NCBI RefSeq assembly: GCF_001598815.1
Contig: NZ_BCZQ01000003.1
Span: forward strand, 62,001 to 126,000
Direction of reading: 5' to 3'
Source of the DNA: Sphingopyxis terrae subsp. terrae NBRC 15098
Lineage (GTDB): Bacteria > Pseudomonadota > Alphaproteobacteria > Sphingomonadales > Sphingomonadaceae
DNA: 64,000 nt
In this document: piece after piece, positions 17,237 through 26,897 of the stretch
Numbering within the stretch: the stretch's first letter is position 1
Layout of the letters: each line of letters starts with the position of its first letter
Notes under the pieces: model-generated
Database searches by the model: none
What the model was told of the DNA's origin: nothing
What the model saw: the letters and a program-made list of their open reading frames with translations, nothing else
Position numbers and translations under genes: made by a program

Positions 17237-18370
17237 ATGACCCTCTCCCGCCGCCATATGCTCATCAGCGGACTGACCGTTGTCGCCGCCGGAGCGGTCC
17301 CGCGTTTCGCCTATGCCGCCGCGGCCACGCCGCGCCGGCTGGTGTTCGTGATCCAGCGCGGCGCCGCCGACGGCCTTGCGATCGTCGCACCGACGGGTGA
17401 TCCCGCCTATGCCGCGGCGCGCGGCGCGCTCGCCGAAGAGGCCGGCGGCGCCAGCCTCAATGGCCTGTTCACGCTGCACCCGGCACTCGCCGCCGGTGCC
17501 GGTCTCTATCGCGCCAAGCAGGCGCATTTCGCGCACTCGGTCGCCACCGCCTATCGCGACCGGTCGCATTTCGATGGTCAGAATGTGCTCGAAGGCGGCG
17601 GCTCGCGCCCGTATGAAAAGAGCGACGGCTGGGTCGGGCGGCTGCTGACGCTGCTGCCCGCCGCCGAGCGCGAGGCGCTCGCGATCGCGCCGGCGGTGCC
17701 GCTGGCGCTGCGCGGCAGCGCCCCCGTCGCAACCTACGCCCCCAGTCGCCTGCCGCAGGCCGACGCCGATCTGATCGCGCGACTGTCGGCACTCTATGCC
17801 GACGACGCGCTGCTGCACCCGCTGTGGGACAGCGCGGTCAAGACGCAGGAGCTGGCGGGCGACATCGGCGGCAACAATGGCCGCAATGGTGCCGACCTCG
17901 GCAAGCTCGCGGCATCATTGATGCTTCCTGCCGACGGGGCGCGGGTGATGATGATCGAAACCGGCGGCTGGGACACGCACAGCGGCCAGCGCGGGCGGCT
18001 GACGGCGCAGCTTCGCGGGCTCGACCAGCTTGTCGGCGCGCTGCAAGTCGGGCTTGACGCGGCGTGGAACGACACGCTGGTCGTGGTCGCGACGGAATTC
18101 GGGCGCACGGTTGCGGTCAACGGCACCGGCGGCACCGACCATGGCACCGGATCGGCGGCGATGTTCTTCGGCGGTGCGCTGGCGGGCGGGGGGCCGGTCG
18201 CGGGCGGGATGGTCTCGGCCGACTGGCCGGGGCTGAGCGCCGCAAACCGCCTCGACGGCCGCGACCTCAAACCGACACGCAGCCTCGAAAGCGTGATCGG
18301 CGCCGCGATCGCGCATCACTATGCGCTTGATCCGGCGCGGGTGATGCGGACGCTCTATCCCGACGCCTGA
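17237..18370 (+). CDS. DUF1501 family exported protein
   Basis: 377 residues. The N-terminus has twin arginines followed by a hydrophobic stretch and AYAA, consistent with Tat export (SRRHMLISGLTVVAAGAV). Family marks are a sulfatase-like metal region: GGWDTHSGQ near 238-246 and FGRTVAVNGTGGTDHG near 288-303. It sits three bases after DUF1800 and is surely co-transcribed. Export through Tat suggests a folded metalloprotein. No substrate is known. Confidence 0.9.
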   Translation: MTLSRRHMLISGLTVVAAGAVPRFAYAAAATPRRLVFVIQRGAADGLAIVAPTGDPAYAAARGALAEEAGGASLNGLFTLHPALAAGAGLYRAKQAHFAHSVATAYRDRSHFDGQNVLEGGGSRPYEKSDGWVGRLLTLLPAAEREALAIAPAVPLALRGSAPVATYAPSRLPQADADLIARLSALYADDALLHPLWDSAVKTQELAGDIGGNNGRNGADLGKLAASLMLPADGARVMMIETGGWDTHSGQRGRLTAQLRGLDQLVGALQVGLDAAWNDTLVVVATEFGRTVAVNGTGGTDHGTGSAAMFFGGALAGGGPVAGGMVSADWPGLSAANRLDGRDLKPTRSLESVIGAAIAHHYALDPARVMRTLYPDA

Positions 18371-18383
18371 GGCCATGGTCCAG

Positions 18384-18413
18384 CGTCATTGCGAGTGCCG
18401 CGAAGCAATGACG
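18384..18413. repeat. Short palindromic repeat (same family as 38987)
   Basis: Nine-base arms CGTCATTGC and GCAATGACG enclose a 12-nt loop GAGTGCCGCGAA. The outer bases match the element at 38987-39063, so this looks like a compact member of the same interspersed repeat family. It lies between the convergent DUF1501 and xthA genes, where it could also aid termination. Confidence 0.65.
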
Positions 18414-18433
18414 ATTCAACTAATGGGGTTGCG

Positions 18434-19204
18434 TCATGCAAAGCTGGCCCAGGTTGGCGCATGGTCGCTCGCCTTTTCCCGGCCGCGATACGCCTTGTCG
18501 ACCTGCGCATCGATCAGGCGGTCGGCCATCGCCGGGCTGAGCAGCAGATGGTCGATACGGAAACCATGGTCGCGCTGCCACCCGCCCGCCTGATAGTCCC
18601 AGAAGGTCCAGACATGCCCGGCCGGATGGCGGCTGCGGACCGCATCGGTCCAGCCATCGCCGAGCATTCGGAACCACGCGTCGCGCGATTCGGGCTGCAT
18701 CAGCGCATCGTCCGCCATGCCGCGCACGTCCCACACATCGTCATCGTGCGGGATGACATTATAGTCGCCTGCCAGGATCGCGGGGATTTCGCTGGCGAGC
18801 AGCGCCTTCGCGCGTTCGCGCAGCCGGGCCATCCAGCGCAGCTTGTAATCGAATTTGGGGCCGGGATGCGGATTGCCGTTGGGAAGATAGATCGCCCCGA
18901 TACGGACGCCGAAAACATCGGCCTCGAGATAACGTGACTGTTCGTCCTCGGCCTCGCCAGCGAGCCCCCGCTGCACTTCGACCGGATCGGTCCCCTTGGC
19001 GAGGATCGCGACGCCGTTGAAGCCCTTTTGCCCGTGATAGAGGAAGCCGTAACCCGCCGCCTCGATCTCCTTGGTCGGCATCGTTTCGTCGCTCGATTTC
19101 AATTCCTGCAGGCAGACGACATCGGGCTGCGTTTCATCGAGCCATTCGACAAGGCGCGGCATCCGCGCCTTGATCCCGTTGATGTTGAAGGTGGCGACTT
19201 TCAT
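18434..19204 (-). CDS. xthA: Exodeoxyribonuclease III
   Basis: 256 residues. An AP endonuclease and 3'-5' exonuclease of base-excision repair. Visible motifs are TFNINGIKAR, the catalytic glutamate in CLQELKS, the GDYNVIPHDDDVWD segment, and the C-terminal RIDHLLLSP and SDHAP with the catalytic histidine. Size is standard. The ErpA-type gene lies 40 bp upstream in the same direction, an arrangement repeated in related genomes. No damage-response operator was noticed. Confidence 0.95.
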   Translation of the reverse strand: MKVATFNINGIKARMPRLVEWLDETQPDVVCLQELKSSDETMPTKEIEAAGYGFLYHGQKGFNGVAILAKGTDPVEVQRGLAGEAEDEQSRYLEADVFGVRIGAIYLPNGNPHPGPKFDYKLRWMARLRERAKALLASEIPAILAGDYNVIPHDDDVWDVRGMADDALMQPESRDAWFRMLGDGWTDAVRSRHPAGHVWTFWDYQAGGWQRDHGFRIDHLLLSPAMADRLIDAQVDKAYRGREKASDHAPTWASFA

Positions 19205-19243
19205 CGCCCCGCTATGGCAGGAAGCGCGCCGCTTAGAAAGGCG

Positions 19244-19588
19244 TCAGATCGAGAAGCTGGAGCCGCAACCGCAGCCCGAGGCGGCGTTGGGATTTTCGAC
19301 CTTGAACGAAGATCCGCCAAGCGAATCGACAAAATCGACGGTGCAGCCGCGCAACAGATCGAGGCTGATCGAATCGACCACCAGCTTGACCCCGTCGGTT
19401 TCGGTGACGCGGTCATCGGCGTCGATGCTTTCAGCCAGACCGAAGCGATAGGTGAAGCCCGAACAGCCGCCGCCATCGACCGCAAGGCGCAGTGCAGGTT
19501 CCACCCCGCCCTTGCGTTCGGCGATCCAGCGGACGCGCGCCGCAGCGGCGGGAGACAGGGTGATATCGTCGATCTGCGTGGCCATCAT
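19244..19588 (-). CDS. erpA: HesB/ErpA-type iron-sulfur cluster insertion protein
   Basis: 114 residues. An A-type carrier that hands Fe-S clusters to apoproteins. The three cluster-binding cysteines are present: GGGCSGF and the C-terminal CGCGSSFS. An ATG pair at 19588/19585 allows two starts that differ by one residue. It lies between the M23 peptidase terminator and xthA. ErpA is favoured over IscA because no isc/suf genes surround it, but this distinction is not firm from sequence alone. Confidence 0.85.
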   Translation of the reverse strand: MMATQIDDITLSPAAAARVRWIAERKGGVEPALRLAVDGGGCSGFTYRFGLAESIDADDRVTETDGVKLVVDSISLDLLRGCTVDFVDSLGGSSFKVENPNAASGCGCGSSFSI

Positions 19589-19610
19589 ATGAAGATAGGA
19601 TCGCGAGCCC

Positions 19611-19652
19611 CAAAAGAAAAGGGCGCCCCGGCCGCTGGCCTGGGGACGCCCC
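19611..19652 (-). terminator. Terminator of the M23 peptidase gene
   Basis: On the minus strand GGGCGTCCCC pairs with GGGGCGCCC and is followed by TTTTCTTTTGG. It lies just after the peptidase stop and before erpA. Confidence 0.75.
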
Positions 19653-19675
19653 TCCTCTCCGACCCAGAGAAACTG

Positions 19676-20374
19676 TTACTCGGGACCGCCCATGGCCAGC
19701 TTGTCGCCGGTGAGCGCCGCGATCGTCATCGAATCCGACCGGACGAACGGCATCGGGTTGACCGGTTCGCCGTCGATGCGGACTTCGTAATGGAGATGGT
19801 TGCCGGTCGAGCGGCCGGTCGAACCGACATAGCCGATCACATCGCCCTTCTTCACCTGCTGTCCGGGCTGCACGACGAAGGACGACATGTGGCCGTAGCG
19901 CGTCTCGATCGCGTTGCCATGTTCGATTTCGACATAATTGCCGTAGCCGCCAAGGCGCTGGGCGCGGCCGACGATGCCGTCGGCGGTGGCGTAGATGGGG
20001 GTGCCATAAGGCGCCGGAATGTCGACGCCATTGTGACGCGCGAGCTTGCCGGTGATCGGGTGGACGCGCATGCCATAGGACGACGAGAGCGACATCTGCT
20101 CAATCGGACGGCGCGACGGGATCGCGATGCCGATATTGGCGGTCAGCCCGGTGTCGAGACGCTTCCACGCCTGAAAAATCGCATAGGCTTCGCTGTCATC
20201 GCGCTGCGTCGGTGCCCCCGGGACGCTGTCCTCATCGGGTTCGTCGGGGACGACGATGCCCGCGTCGCTGCTGCCTTCGACCGCATGTGCAGCCGGAACG
20301 GTCATGCCTGTCAGTGCCAAGGCACCGAAAACAAGACCAAATCGGAACTTTTGCCCCAGAGAAGCGTTTCGCAC
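19676..20374 (-). CDS. M23 family (LytM) metallopeptidase
   Basis: 232 residues. An N-terminal hydrophobic signal (about 9-31) targets it to the periplasm, followed by an acidic linker and a C-terminal LytM domain. Zinc-site motifs HNGVDI and HLHYEVR are both intact, so it should be an active endopeptidase cutting peptidoglycan cross-bridges, unlike degenerate activator LytM proteins. Typical domain stretches YGTPIYATADG and GYGNYVEIEHG are present. It is followed by a terminator. It could take part in cell division or wall remodelling; the specific role is not visible. Confidence 0.92.
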   Translation of the reverse strand: MRNASLGQKFRFGLVFGALALTGMTVPAAHAVEGSSDAGIVVPDEPDEDSVPGAPTQRDDSEAYAIFQAWKRLDTGLTANIGIAIPSRRPIEQMSLSSSYGMRVHPITGKLARHNGVDIPAPYGTPIYATADGIVGRAQRLGGYGNYVEIEHGNAIETRYGHMSSFVVQPGQQVKKGDVIGYVGSTGRSTGNHLHYEVRIDGEPVNPMPFVRSDSMTIAALTGDKLAMGGPE

Positions 20375-20489
20375 GTATCGACCCCGCTATCGCCTTGTCG
20401 CCGACCCGTTTTACGGCGGTGTCGGCGCCGGTTGTTTCTCGTGGATGGGATTATTCCCTTGCCCGCGATGGTTACTGCGTGGCCGATCC

Positions 20490-21281
20490 TTACGAAGCAA
20501 TAACGGCGTAGTATTCTTGCGTTAAACCGGCATCCCGGCGCGCCGAGTCGTTGAACGGCGGCTTCAGAGCTCCGCGAAATCGCGATTTCACGAGGGTTTG
20601 CCATGTCGGCGCCGGGACGAATCCCAATTCATCGCACATCCAGTTGAACCAGACAGTGCCGGCGCTCACATGCCGGATCTCGTCGGTGTAGATGCGCTCC
20701 AATATCTTCGCCGAAGCCGCGTCGCCTTGGGCGCGAAAGCGCGCCACGGTGGCGGGCGTCACGTCGAGGCCGCGCGCCTCCAGCACCATCGGCACGATCG
20801 CCAGCCGCGCGAGCGGATCGTCGGCGGTCGCCGCCGCCGCTTCCCACAGGCCTGCATGGGCGGGCAGCGCGCCATAGTGACTGCCAAGCGTGCGCAGGCG
20901 CCGGTCGAGGAGCGCGAAATGCATCGCCTCGTCGGCCGCAACGGCGATCCAGTCATCGACGAAGCCGCGCGGGAAGCGGTCGCCGAAGCGCCCCAACAGA
21001 TCGACCGCCAGATCGATCGCGACGAATTCGATATGCGCCAGCGCATGCAGCATCGCGATGCGCCCCCGCTCGGACCCGCCCTTGCGGCGGCGCGGCATCT
21101 GGTTCGGCGGCAACAGCGCGGGCTCGGCCGGCCATGCGGGCTGATCCGGCATCGTCCCATCGCAGCGCTGGGCAAGCGCACCGCGGCGCCACGCCCGCGC
21201 CAACGCCCGCGCCGCGCGGCGCTTGTGGTGCGGGTCCGGCGTCAGCAGGACCGCGCGTGCCGCTTCGCCCAGGCTTTGCAT
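20490..21281 (-). CDS. DUF455 ferritin-like protein
   Basis: 263 residues. A ferritin-like four-helix protein: metal-type pairs appear in HIEFVAID, DEAMHF, VLEARGLD and DEIRHVSAG, the spacing expected for a carboxylate-bridged diiron or manganese site. The reaction of DUF455 proteins is unknown. The ATG at 21281 overlaps the stop of the peroxiredoxin gene, so the start is well supported and this is the last gene of the glnE-bcp-DUF455 operon. The link with a peroxiredoxin hints at an oxidative-stress or oxygen-dependent role. Confidence 0.88.
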   Translation of the reverse strand: MQSLGEAARAVLLTPDPHHKRRAARALARAWRRGALAQRCDGTMPDQPAWPAEPALLPPNQMPRRRKGGSERGRIAMLHALAHIEFVAIDLAVDLLGRFGDRFPRGFVDDWIAVAADEAMHFALLDRRLRTLGSHYGALPAHAGLWEAAAATADDPLARLAIVPMVLEARGLDVTPATVARFRAQGDAASAKILERIYTDEIRHVSAGTVWFNWMCDELGFVPAPTWQTLVKSRFRGALKPPFNDSARRDAGLTQEYYAVIAS

Positions 21282-21748
21282 CAGAGTGTCTTTGCCGCCT
21301 CCAGCACCGCATCGGCATGGCCTTTCACGCGCACCTTGCGCCATTCGCGGGCGAGCTTGCCATCAGCCCCGAACAGGAAGGTCGAGCGTTCGATTCCCAT
21401 ATAGGTGCGGCCATAATTCTGCTTTTCGACCCAGGTGCCGAAGGCTTCGCACACGCTGCCGTCCTCGTCGGAGGCGAGCCGCACGGTCAGACCATATTTG
21501 TCGCGAAACTTGCACAGCTTCGCCGGCGCGTCGCGCGACACCGCGATCACCTGCGCATTCAGATGCGCGAAATCGGGTGCGAGCCGGGTGAAATCCTGCG
21601 CCTCGGTGGTGCAGCCCGGCGTATCCGCCTTGGGGTAGAAATAGACGACCAGCGGCGCGCCCTTCAGCGCCTTGAGGTCGATCGCCGCGCCGTCGGCATC
21701 GGCAAGCGTGCCGGCCGGAATATCGTCTCCGATCGCGAGTGCGCTCAT
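21281..21748 (-). CDS. bcp: Peroxiredoxin of the BCP/PrxQ type
   Basis: 155 residues. A thioredoxin-fold peroxidase. Cys61-equivalent lies in YPKADTPGCTTEAQDF, the BCP/PrxQ signature. The usual PrxQ resolving cysteine five residues later is absent, so this is the one-cysteine-type subgroup; further cysteines occur in KLCKF and SVCEAF. The ATG at 21748 overlaps the glnE stop (ATGA) and the stop overlaps the DUF455 start, giving a tightly coupled three-gene unit. Confidence 0.92.
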   Translation of the reverse strand: MSALAIGDDIPAGTLADADGAAIDLKALKGAPLVVYFYPKADTPGCTTEAQDFTRLAPDFAHLNAQVIAVSRDAPAKLCKFRDKYGLTVRLASDEDGSVCEAFGTWVEKQNYGRTYMGIERSTFLFGADGKLAREWRKVRVKGHADAVLEAAKTL

Positions 21749-24447
21749 TCTTCCTTCTCCTTCTGGGGCGCGGCGGACCGAATCGCGGCCCACCAGTCGC
21801 CGACCTCCTGCCGCGCCGCATCGTGCGCGGCAAGCAGTTGCGGCCAGCCCGGTTCGCCGCAGGCGCTGGCGACGAGTTGGCGCGCCGCCGCAGTGGCGGG
21901 GGCGCCTTCGGGGGCGGTCAGTCGCAGCATGACGAGCATCCGCGCGAGCAGCGCATGCGCCGTGCCCATTCCGGTCGGCGCCAATGCCGCGGCTTCCAGG
22001 CAGGCCATCGCGGTCGGAATATGCGGATCGCGACAGCGCCCGCTCGCCAGTTGCTCGGTCTGCATCGCAAATTCCAGATCGACGAGCCCGCCGGGGCCGC
22101 CCTTGATGTCGAGCGCGCCCTGCGGCGGCTTATGCGCGGCGATCTTGTCGCGCATCGTCGCGGCGTCGGCGACGACCGCGGCCCGGTCGCGCGGCGCCGT
22201 CAGGACCTTTTCGATCACGCGGCCCACCTCGGCGCGCGCCGCGTCCCCACCATAGACGGCGCGCGCGCGCAGCAGCGCCATATGCTCCCACGTCCACGCC
22301 TCCTCGCGCTGATAGCGGTCGAAGCTGTCGACCGTGACCACCAGCGGCCCTTGCGCGCCCGACGGGCGGAGCCGGACATCGACGTCGTAGAGCTTGCCCG
22401 CCGCGGTGGGTACCGACATCGCCGCCGTCACCCGCTGCGCAAGCCGGTTGTAATAGGTCGTGGCGCCGAGCGGCCGCGGCCCGTCCGATTCGGCGAGATG
22501 GTCGCCAGTGAACAGATAGATGAGATCGAGGTCGGAGGCGTGGGTCAGCGCGCGGCCGCCAAGCCGCCCGAGCGCCAGCACGACCAGTTCGCTGTCCGGA
22601 ACGCGGCCGTGCGCGGCGACGAATTCGGCAACCGTGGCGTCGGCGAGGACCTGCAACGCCGCTTCGGCCAGATCGGCATAGCCGCGCGCGACGATCAGCG
22701 GGTCGGTCGAGCCGGCGATCAGTTGCACGCCATAGGCAAAACGCCGCTCGCCCACCCGGTCGCGCACGCGGTCGAGCAACCGTTCATAATCAAGACCGGC
22801 AAGCGTCGGCGCCCATTCGGCGAGCAGTTCGGCCTTGCTCGCCGGTGCCTCGAACGCGCGGGCGTCGATCAACCCTTCGATCAGTTCGACGCGCGCCGCG
22901 AGCGCATCGGAGAGCGCGGGCGCGAGCGCGAGGATGCGCGTCGCGATTTTCGCCAGCGCGGGCTGCGCCGCGAGCAGATGAAAGAAGCCCACCGCACTGG
23001 GCAGCCCCCCCACCAGCTTGTCGAAGCGGACGAGCGCCGCGTCGGGATCGGGCGCCGCGCCCAGCGCGCGGACGAGTTCGGGGAGCACCGTCTCCAGTGC
23101 CTCGAGCGCCGCCGGACTGCGCAGCGCGCGCGCCTTGCCGCCGCGCCATTCGGCGATAGTGCGCAGCGCGGCGTCGGGCGGATCGAACCCCGCCGCGGCG
23201 AGCGCCCCCGCCAGTTCCCCCTCGCCCGTCGGCAGCCCGCGCGCCACCGCGCGTTCGGCCACCAGCCGGTCGTAGACGGCGCCGACATCGGTAACGACGG
23301 GTTCGAGCGTGGCGAGCAGCGCGGCGCCGTCGGCCTCTCCGTCGAGCCGCGCCACCGCGTCGAGCGCGGCGGGCTGGACCGGCAGGCTGTGCGTTTGCTG
23401 ATCCTCGATCATCTGCAACCGGTGTTCGATCCGCCGCAGCACCGCATAATGATCGGCAAGCCGCGTCGCGATATCGGCATCGATCCGTCCTGCCCCGGCG
23501 AGCGCGGCCAGCGCGTCGACCGTCGCCGGCACGCGCAGCGAGGGATCGCGCCCGCCGTAGATGAGCTGATGAACCTGCGCGAAAAATTCGATCTCGCGAA
23601 TGCCGCCGCGGCCGCGCTTGAGGTCAAAACCCGGGCCAAATGCCTGCCCTTGCGCGAAATGGTCGCGGATGCGGTCGCTCATCGCGCCGATTTCCTTGAG
23701 CTGGCGAAAATCGAGGCTGCGTCGCCAGATGAAGGGCTGGATCGCGTCGAGGAAATGCTGCCCGAGCGCGCGGTCGCCCGCCGACGCGCGCGAACGGATG
23801 AAGGCCGCCTGCTCCCATGCCAGCGCCTCCGACTCATAATAGGATATGGCGGCACTTTCGGGCAGGACGATCGGCGTCACCTCGGGGTGCGGGCGCAGGC
23901 GCAAATCGACGCGCAACACATGGCCATCGGCAGTGCGCGCCGACAGGATTTCGACCATCCGCCGCGCGATCCGCACCGCCGCCTCATCGGGGTCGTCGCG
24001 CGAGCGGCGCGGCATGGTGTCGGGATCGAAGATCAGGATCGGGTCGATGTCCGACGAATAGTTGAGTTCGTGGCTGCCAAGCTTGCCGAGCGCAATGACG
24101 GCAATCCCGCGCGGCGCCTCTCCGGGGACGCGCTCGGCAAAGGCTGCGGCCAGCGCCGCGTCGCAGGCGGCATCGGCAAAGGCGGAGAGGTGGCGCGTCG
24201 TTGCCGCCACATCATGCTCACCCGACAGATCGCCGAGTGCCAGCAGCAGCGCCGTGCGCCCGCGCCACCGGCGCAGCGCGGGCATGATGTCATCAACTGC
24301 CGCTGGCAGCGCCACACGCGCGAGCGCCGCATCGGCCCCATCGGCCAGAAAGCGCGCCACGTCGTCGGGATAAAGCTCCGCGAGCCGCGCGAGAAACGGG
24401 GCGTTGGCGGTCAGGCGGTCGAGCGCGGACTGGCGGGCGGCTGTCAT
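21745..24447 (-). CDS. glnE: Glutamine synthetase adenylyltransferase/deadenylase
   Basis: 900 residues. A two-domain enzyme that adenylylates and de-adenylylates glutamine synthetase in answer to PII proteins. The N-terminal catalytic nucleotidyltransferase site is NYSSDIDPI, with the metal-binding aspartates. The C-terminal one is THASDLDLIYLF. A linker with four-helix modules joins them. Length is close to E. coli GlnE (946). It is the first gene of the operon with bcp and DUF455. Only its start lacks a strong ribosome site; the ATG at 24447 agrees with family length. Confidence 0.95.
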   Translation of the reverse strand: MTAARQSALDRLTANAPFLARLAELYPDDVARFLADGADAALARVALPAAVDDIMPALRRWRGRTALLLALGDLSGEHDVAATTRHLSAFADAACDAALAAAFAERVPGEAPRGIAVIALGKLGSHELNYSSDIDPILIFDPDTMPRRSRDDPDEAAVRIARRMVEILSARTADGHVLRVDLRLRPHPEVTPIVLPESAAISYYESEALAWEQAAFIRSRASAGDRALGQHFLDAIQPFIWRRSLDFRQLKEIGAMSDRIRDHFAQGQAFGPGFDLKRGRGGIREIEFFAQVHQLIYGGRDPSLRVPATVDALAALAGAGRIDADIATRLADHYAVLRRIEHRLQMIEDQQTHSLPVQPAALDAVARLDGEADGAALLATLEPVVTDVGAVYDRLVAERAVARGLPTGEGELAGALAAAGFDPPDAALRTIAEWRGGKARALRSPAALEALETVLPELVRALGAAPDPDAALVRFDKLVGGLPSAVGFFHLLAAQPALAKIATRILALAPALSDALAARVELIEGLIDARAFEAPASKAELLAEWAPTLAGLDYERLLDRVRDRVGERRFAYGVQLIAGSTDPLIVARGYADLAEAALQVLADATVAEFVAAHGRVPDSELVVLALGRLGGRALTHASDLDLIYLFTGDHLAESDGPRPLGATTYYNRLAQRVTAAMSVPTAAGKLYDVDVRLRPSGAQGPLVVTVDSFDRYQREEAWTWEHMALLRARAVYGGDAARAEVGRVIEKVLTAPRDRAAVVADAATMRDKIAAHKPPQGALDIKGGPGGLVDLEFAMQTEQLASGRCRDPHIPTAMACLEAAALAPTGMGTAHALLARMLVMLRLTAPEGAPATAAARQLVASACGEPGWPQLLAAHDAARQEVGDWWAAIRSAAPQKEKEE

Positions 24448-24502
24448 CGCCCGCCGCTATCGCCTGCTCCACCGGCGCTCGCAACCCTCACTGACGAAAA
24501 GC

Positions 24503-25297
24503 TCAGGCCGGAACGGTGCTTTCGTCGAAGAACAGCACCTGCGAAATCGCGGCGCGGAGCGTGGCCGGCTGATAGGGTTTGGTCAGCAGGAAGGCCGGTT
24601 CGGGACGGTCGCCGGTGAGCAGGCGTTCGGGGAAGGCGGTGATGAAGATCACCGGCACGTTCATGCCGGTCAGGATTTCCTGCACCGCCTCGATGCCCGA
24701 ACTATTGTCGGCGAGCTGAATGTCGGCGAGGACGAGGCCCGGCTTGTGCGTCTGCGCTTCGGCCACCGCCTCGGCGTGGGTGGTCGCCACCGCGACGACG
24801 TCGTGGCCCAGATCGCGGACGATCATTTCGATGTCCATCGCGATGATCGGTTCATCCTCGATGATCAGGATGCGCGCGCGCGTCTGGCGTTCGATCTCCT
24901 CGGTCGCCTCTGCAATCAGGGCGTTCACGGCATCGGTGTCGCGGCCGATGATCCGCCCCGTATCCTCGGCATCGAAGCCTTCGACCGCGGTGAGCAGCAG
25001 CGCCTGGCGCGCGAGCGAGGGGACACGGCGGAGCCGCGCGTCGGCGATCGCGATTTCGGGCGAGGCGCCATCGTCGTTCGCGGCCGCTTGCTCGGCGACG
25101 AGGCCGAAATTGTCGTGGACCATGCGATAGAGCTGGACGCGCAAATCATGATCGACATCGACCGCGGCCGGGTTGGCCACCAGCGTTTCGAGCAAGCGTG
25201 CCACCAGCGCATCGCCCGCCGGCTGGCTTCCGGAAATCGCGCGGCCATAGCGCCGCAGATAGGGAAGATGCGGCGCGATCGCCTGACCCAAGGACAT
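24503..25297 (-). CDS. phyR: PhyR general stress response anti-anti-sigma regulator
   Basis: 264 residues. The N-terminal sigma-factor-like domain (about 1-135) has lost DNA-binding function in this family and instead sequesters NepR once the receiver is phosphorylated. The C-terminal receiver has the acidic pocket EDEP (147-150), the phosphoacceptor Asp192 in LADIQLADNSSG, a threonine/alanine pair in FITAFPE and the lysine in LLTKPY. GGAGG lies upstream of the ATG. nepR diverges on the other strand 211 bp away. This is the master switch of the alphaproteobacterial general stress response. Confidence 0.96.
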   Translation of the reverse strand: MSLGQAIAPHLPYLRRYGRAISGSQPAGDALVARLLETLVANPAAVDVDHDLRVQLYRMVHDNFGLVAEQAAANDDGASPEIAIADARLRRVPSLARQALLLTAVEGFDAEDTGRIIGRDTDAVNALIAEATEEIERQTRARILIIEDEPIIAMDIEMIVRDLGHDVVAVATTHAEAVAEAQTHKPGLVLADIQLADNSSGIEAVQEILTGMNVPVIFITAFPERLLTGDRPEPAFLLTKPYQPATLRAAISQVLFFDESTVPA

Positions 25298-25399
25298 ATA
25301 TTACCTCCACATGCGGACGATGAACCCGCTTGAAAACCCGCAGAATATCGAGGGTCCGGCAAGGAAATGCGCGCGCCCCCGACATAATTTCACCTGATG

Positions 25400-25424
25400 G
25401 GAACGATTTAGCCGCAATTTGGTT
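25400..25424 (+). promoter_or_regulatory. EcfG-type promoter of nepR
   Basis: GGAAC (25400-25404) and GTT (25422-25424) are separated by 17 bases, matching the known general-stress consensus GGAAC-N16/17-GTT. A second, weaker pair (GGAAC at 25435-25439, GTT at 25455-25457) has a 15-base spacer. Both face nepR, so its own sigma factor probably controls it. Confidence 0.8.
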
Positions 25425-25508
25425 TCATAGGGAAGGAACAAACGCGCCATTGCAGTTTGGTGAAGGCGCGGTTAGCAACGGGGCCCATGTCGCAAGGAAG
25501 CAACGATA

Positions 25509-25679
25509 ATGACGTCTAAGGCCGGCTCGTCGCCCGAAAAGGCCGCCGGGAAAGACGCCGAGAAAAAGCTCCCCAGAAAGGCGCAGGATGTCAATCTTGC
25601 GCTTCGGCGCGCCTATGAGTCGGCGATCGACGAAACGATCCCGCAATCCATGCTCGACCTTCTGAACAAGCTCGACTGA
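25509..25679 (+). CDS. nepR: NepR anti-sigma factor (56 residues)
   Basis: A short gene between phyR and tgt. The C-terminal half LRRAYESAIDETIPQSMLD followed by LLNKLD is the NepR helical motif that binds EcfG-type sigma factors. The N-terminal 25 residues are lysine-rich and low complexity. AAGGAAG lies about eight bases before the ATG. In the unstressed cell NepR holds EcfG inactive; phosphorylated PhyR takes NepR away. The gene ends four bases from the convergent tgt stop. No sigma factor gene follows, unlike the usual nepR-ecfG order. Confidence 0.93.
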   Translation: MTSKAGSSPEKAAGKDAEKKLPRKAQDVNLALRRAYESAIDETIPQSMLDLLNKLD

Positions 25680-25683
25680 TTTT

Positions 25684-26817
<1,134 letters not shown>

Positions 26818-26897
26818 CTATGACGGGGACAGCGCCGAAAGTCGAGGTCAGAGCGCCAAGGACGCCGCAACGCTGTCCGGCAAACAGAGACCGCCGC

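Noticed and set aside
21739-24618. A 959-codon plus-strand frame over glnE
   Set aside because: GlnE catalytic motifs lie on the other strand; the plus frame is a shadow.
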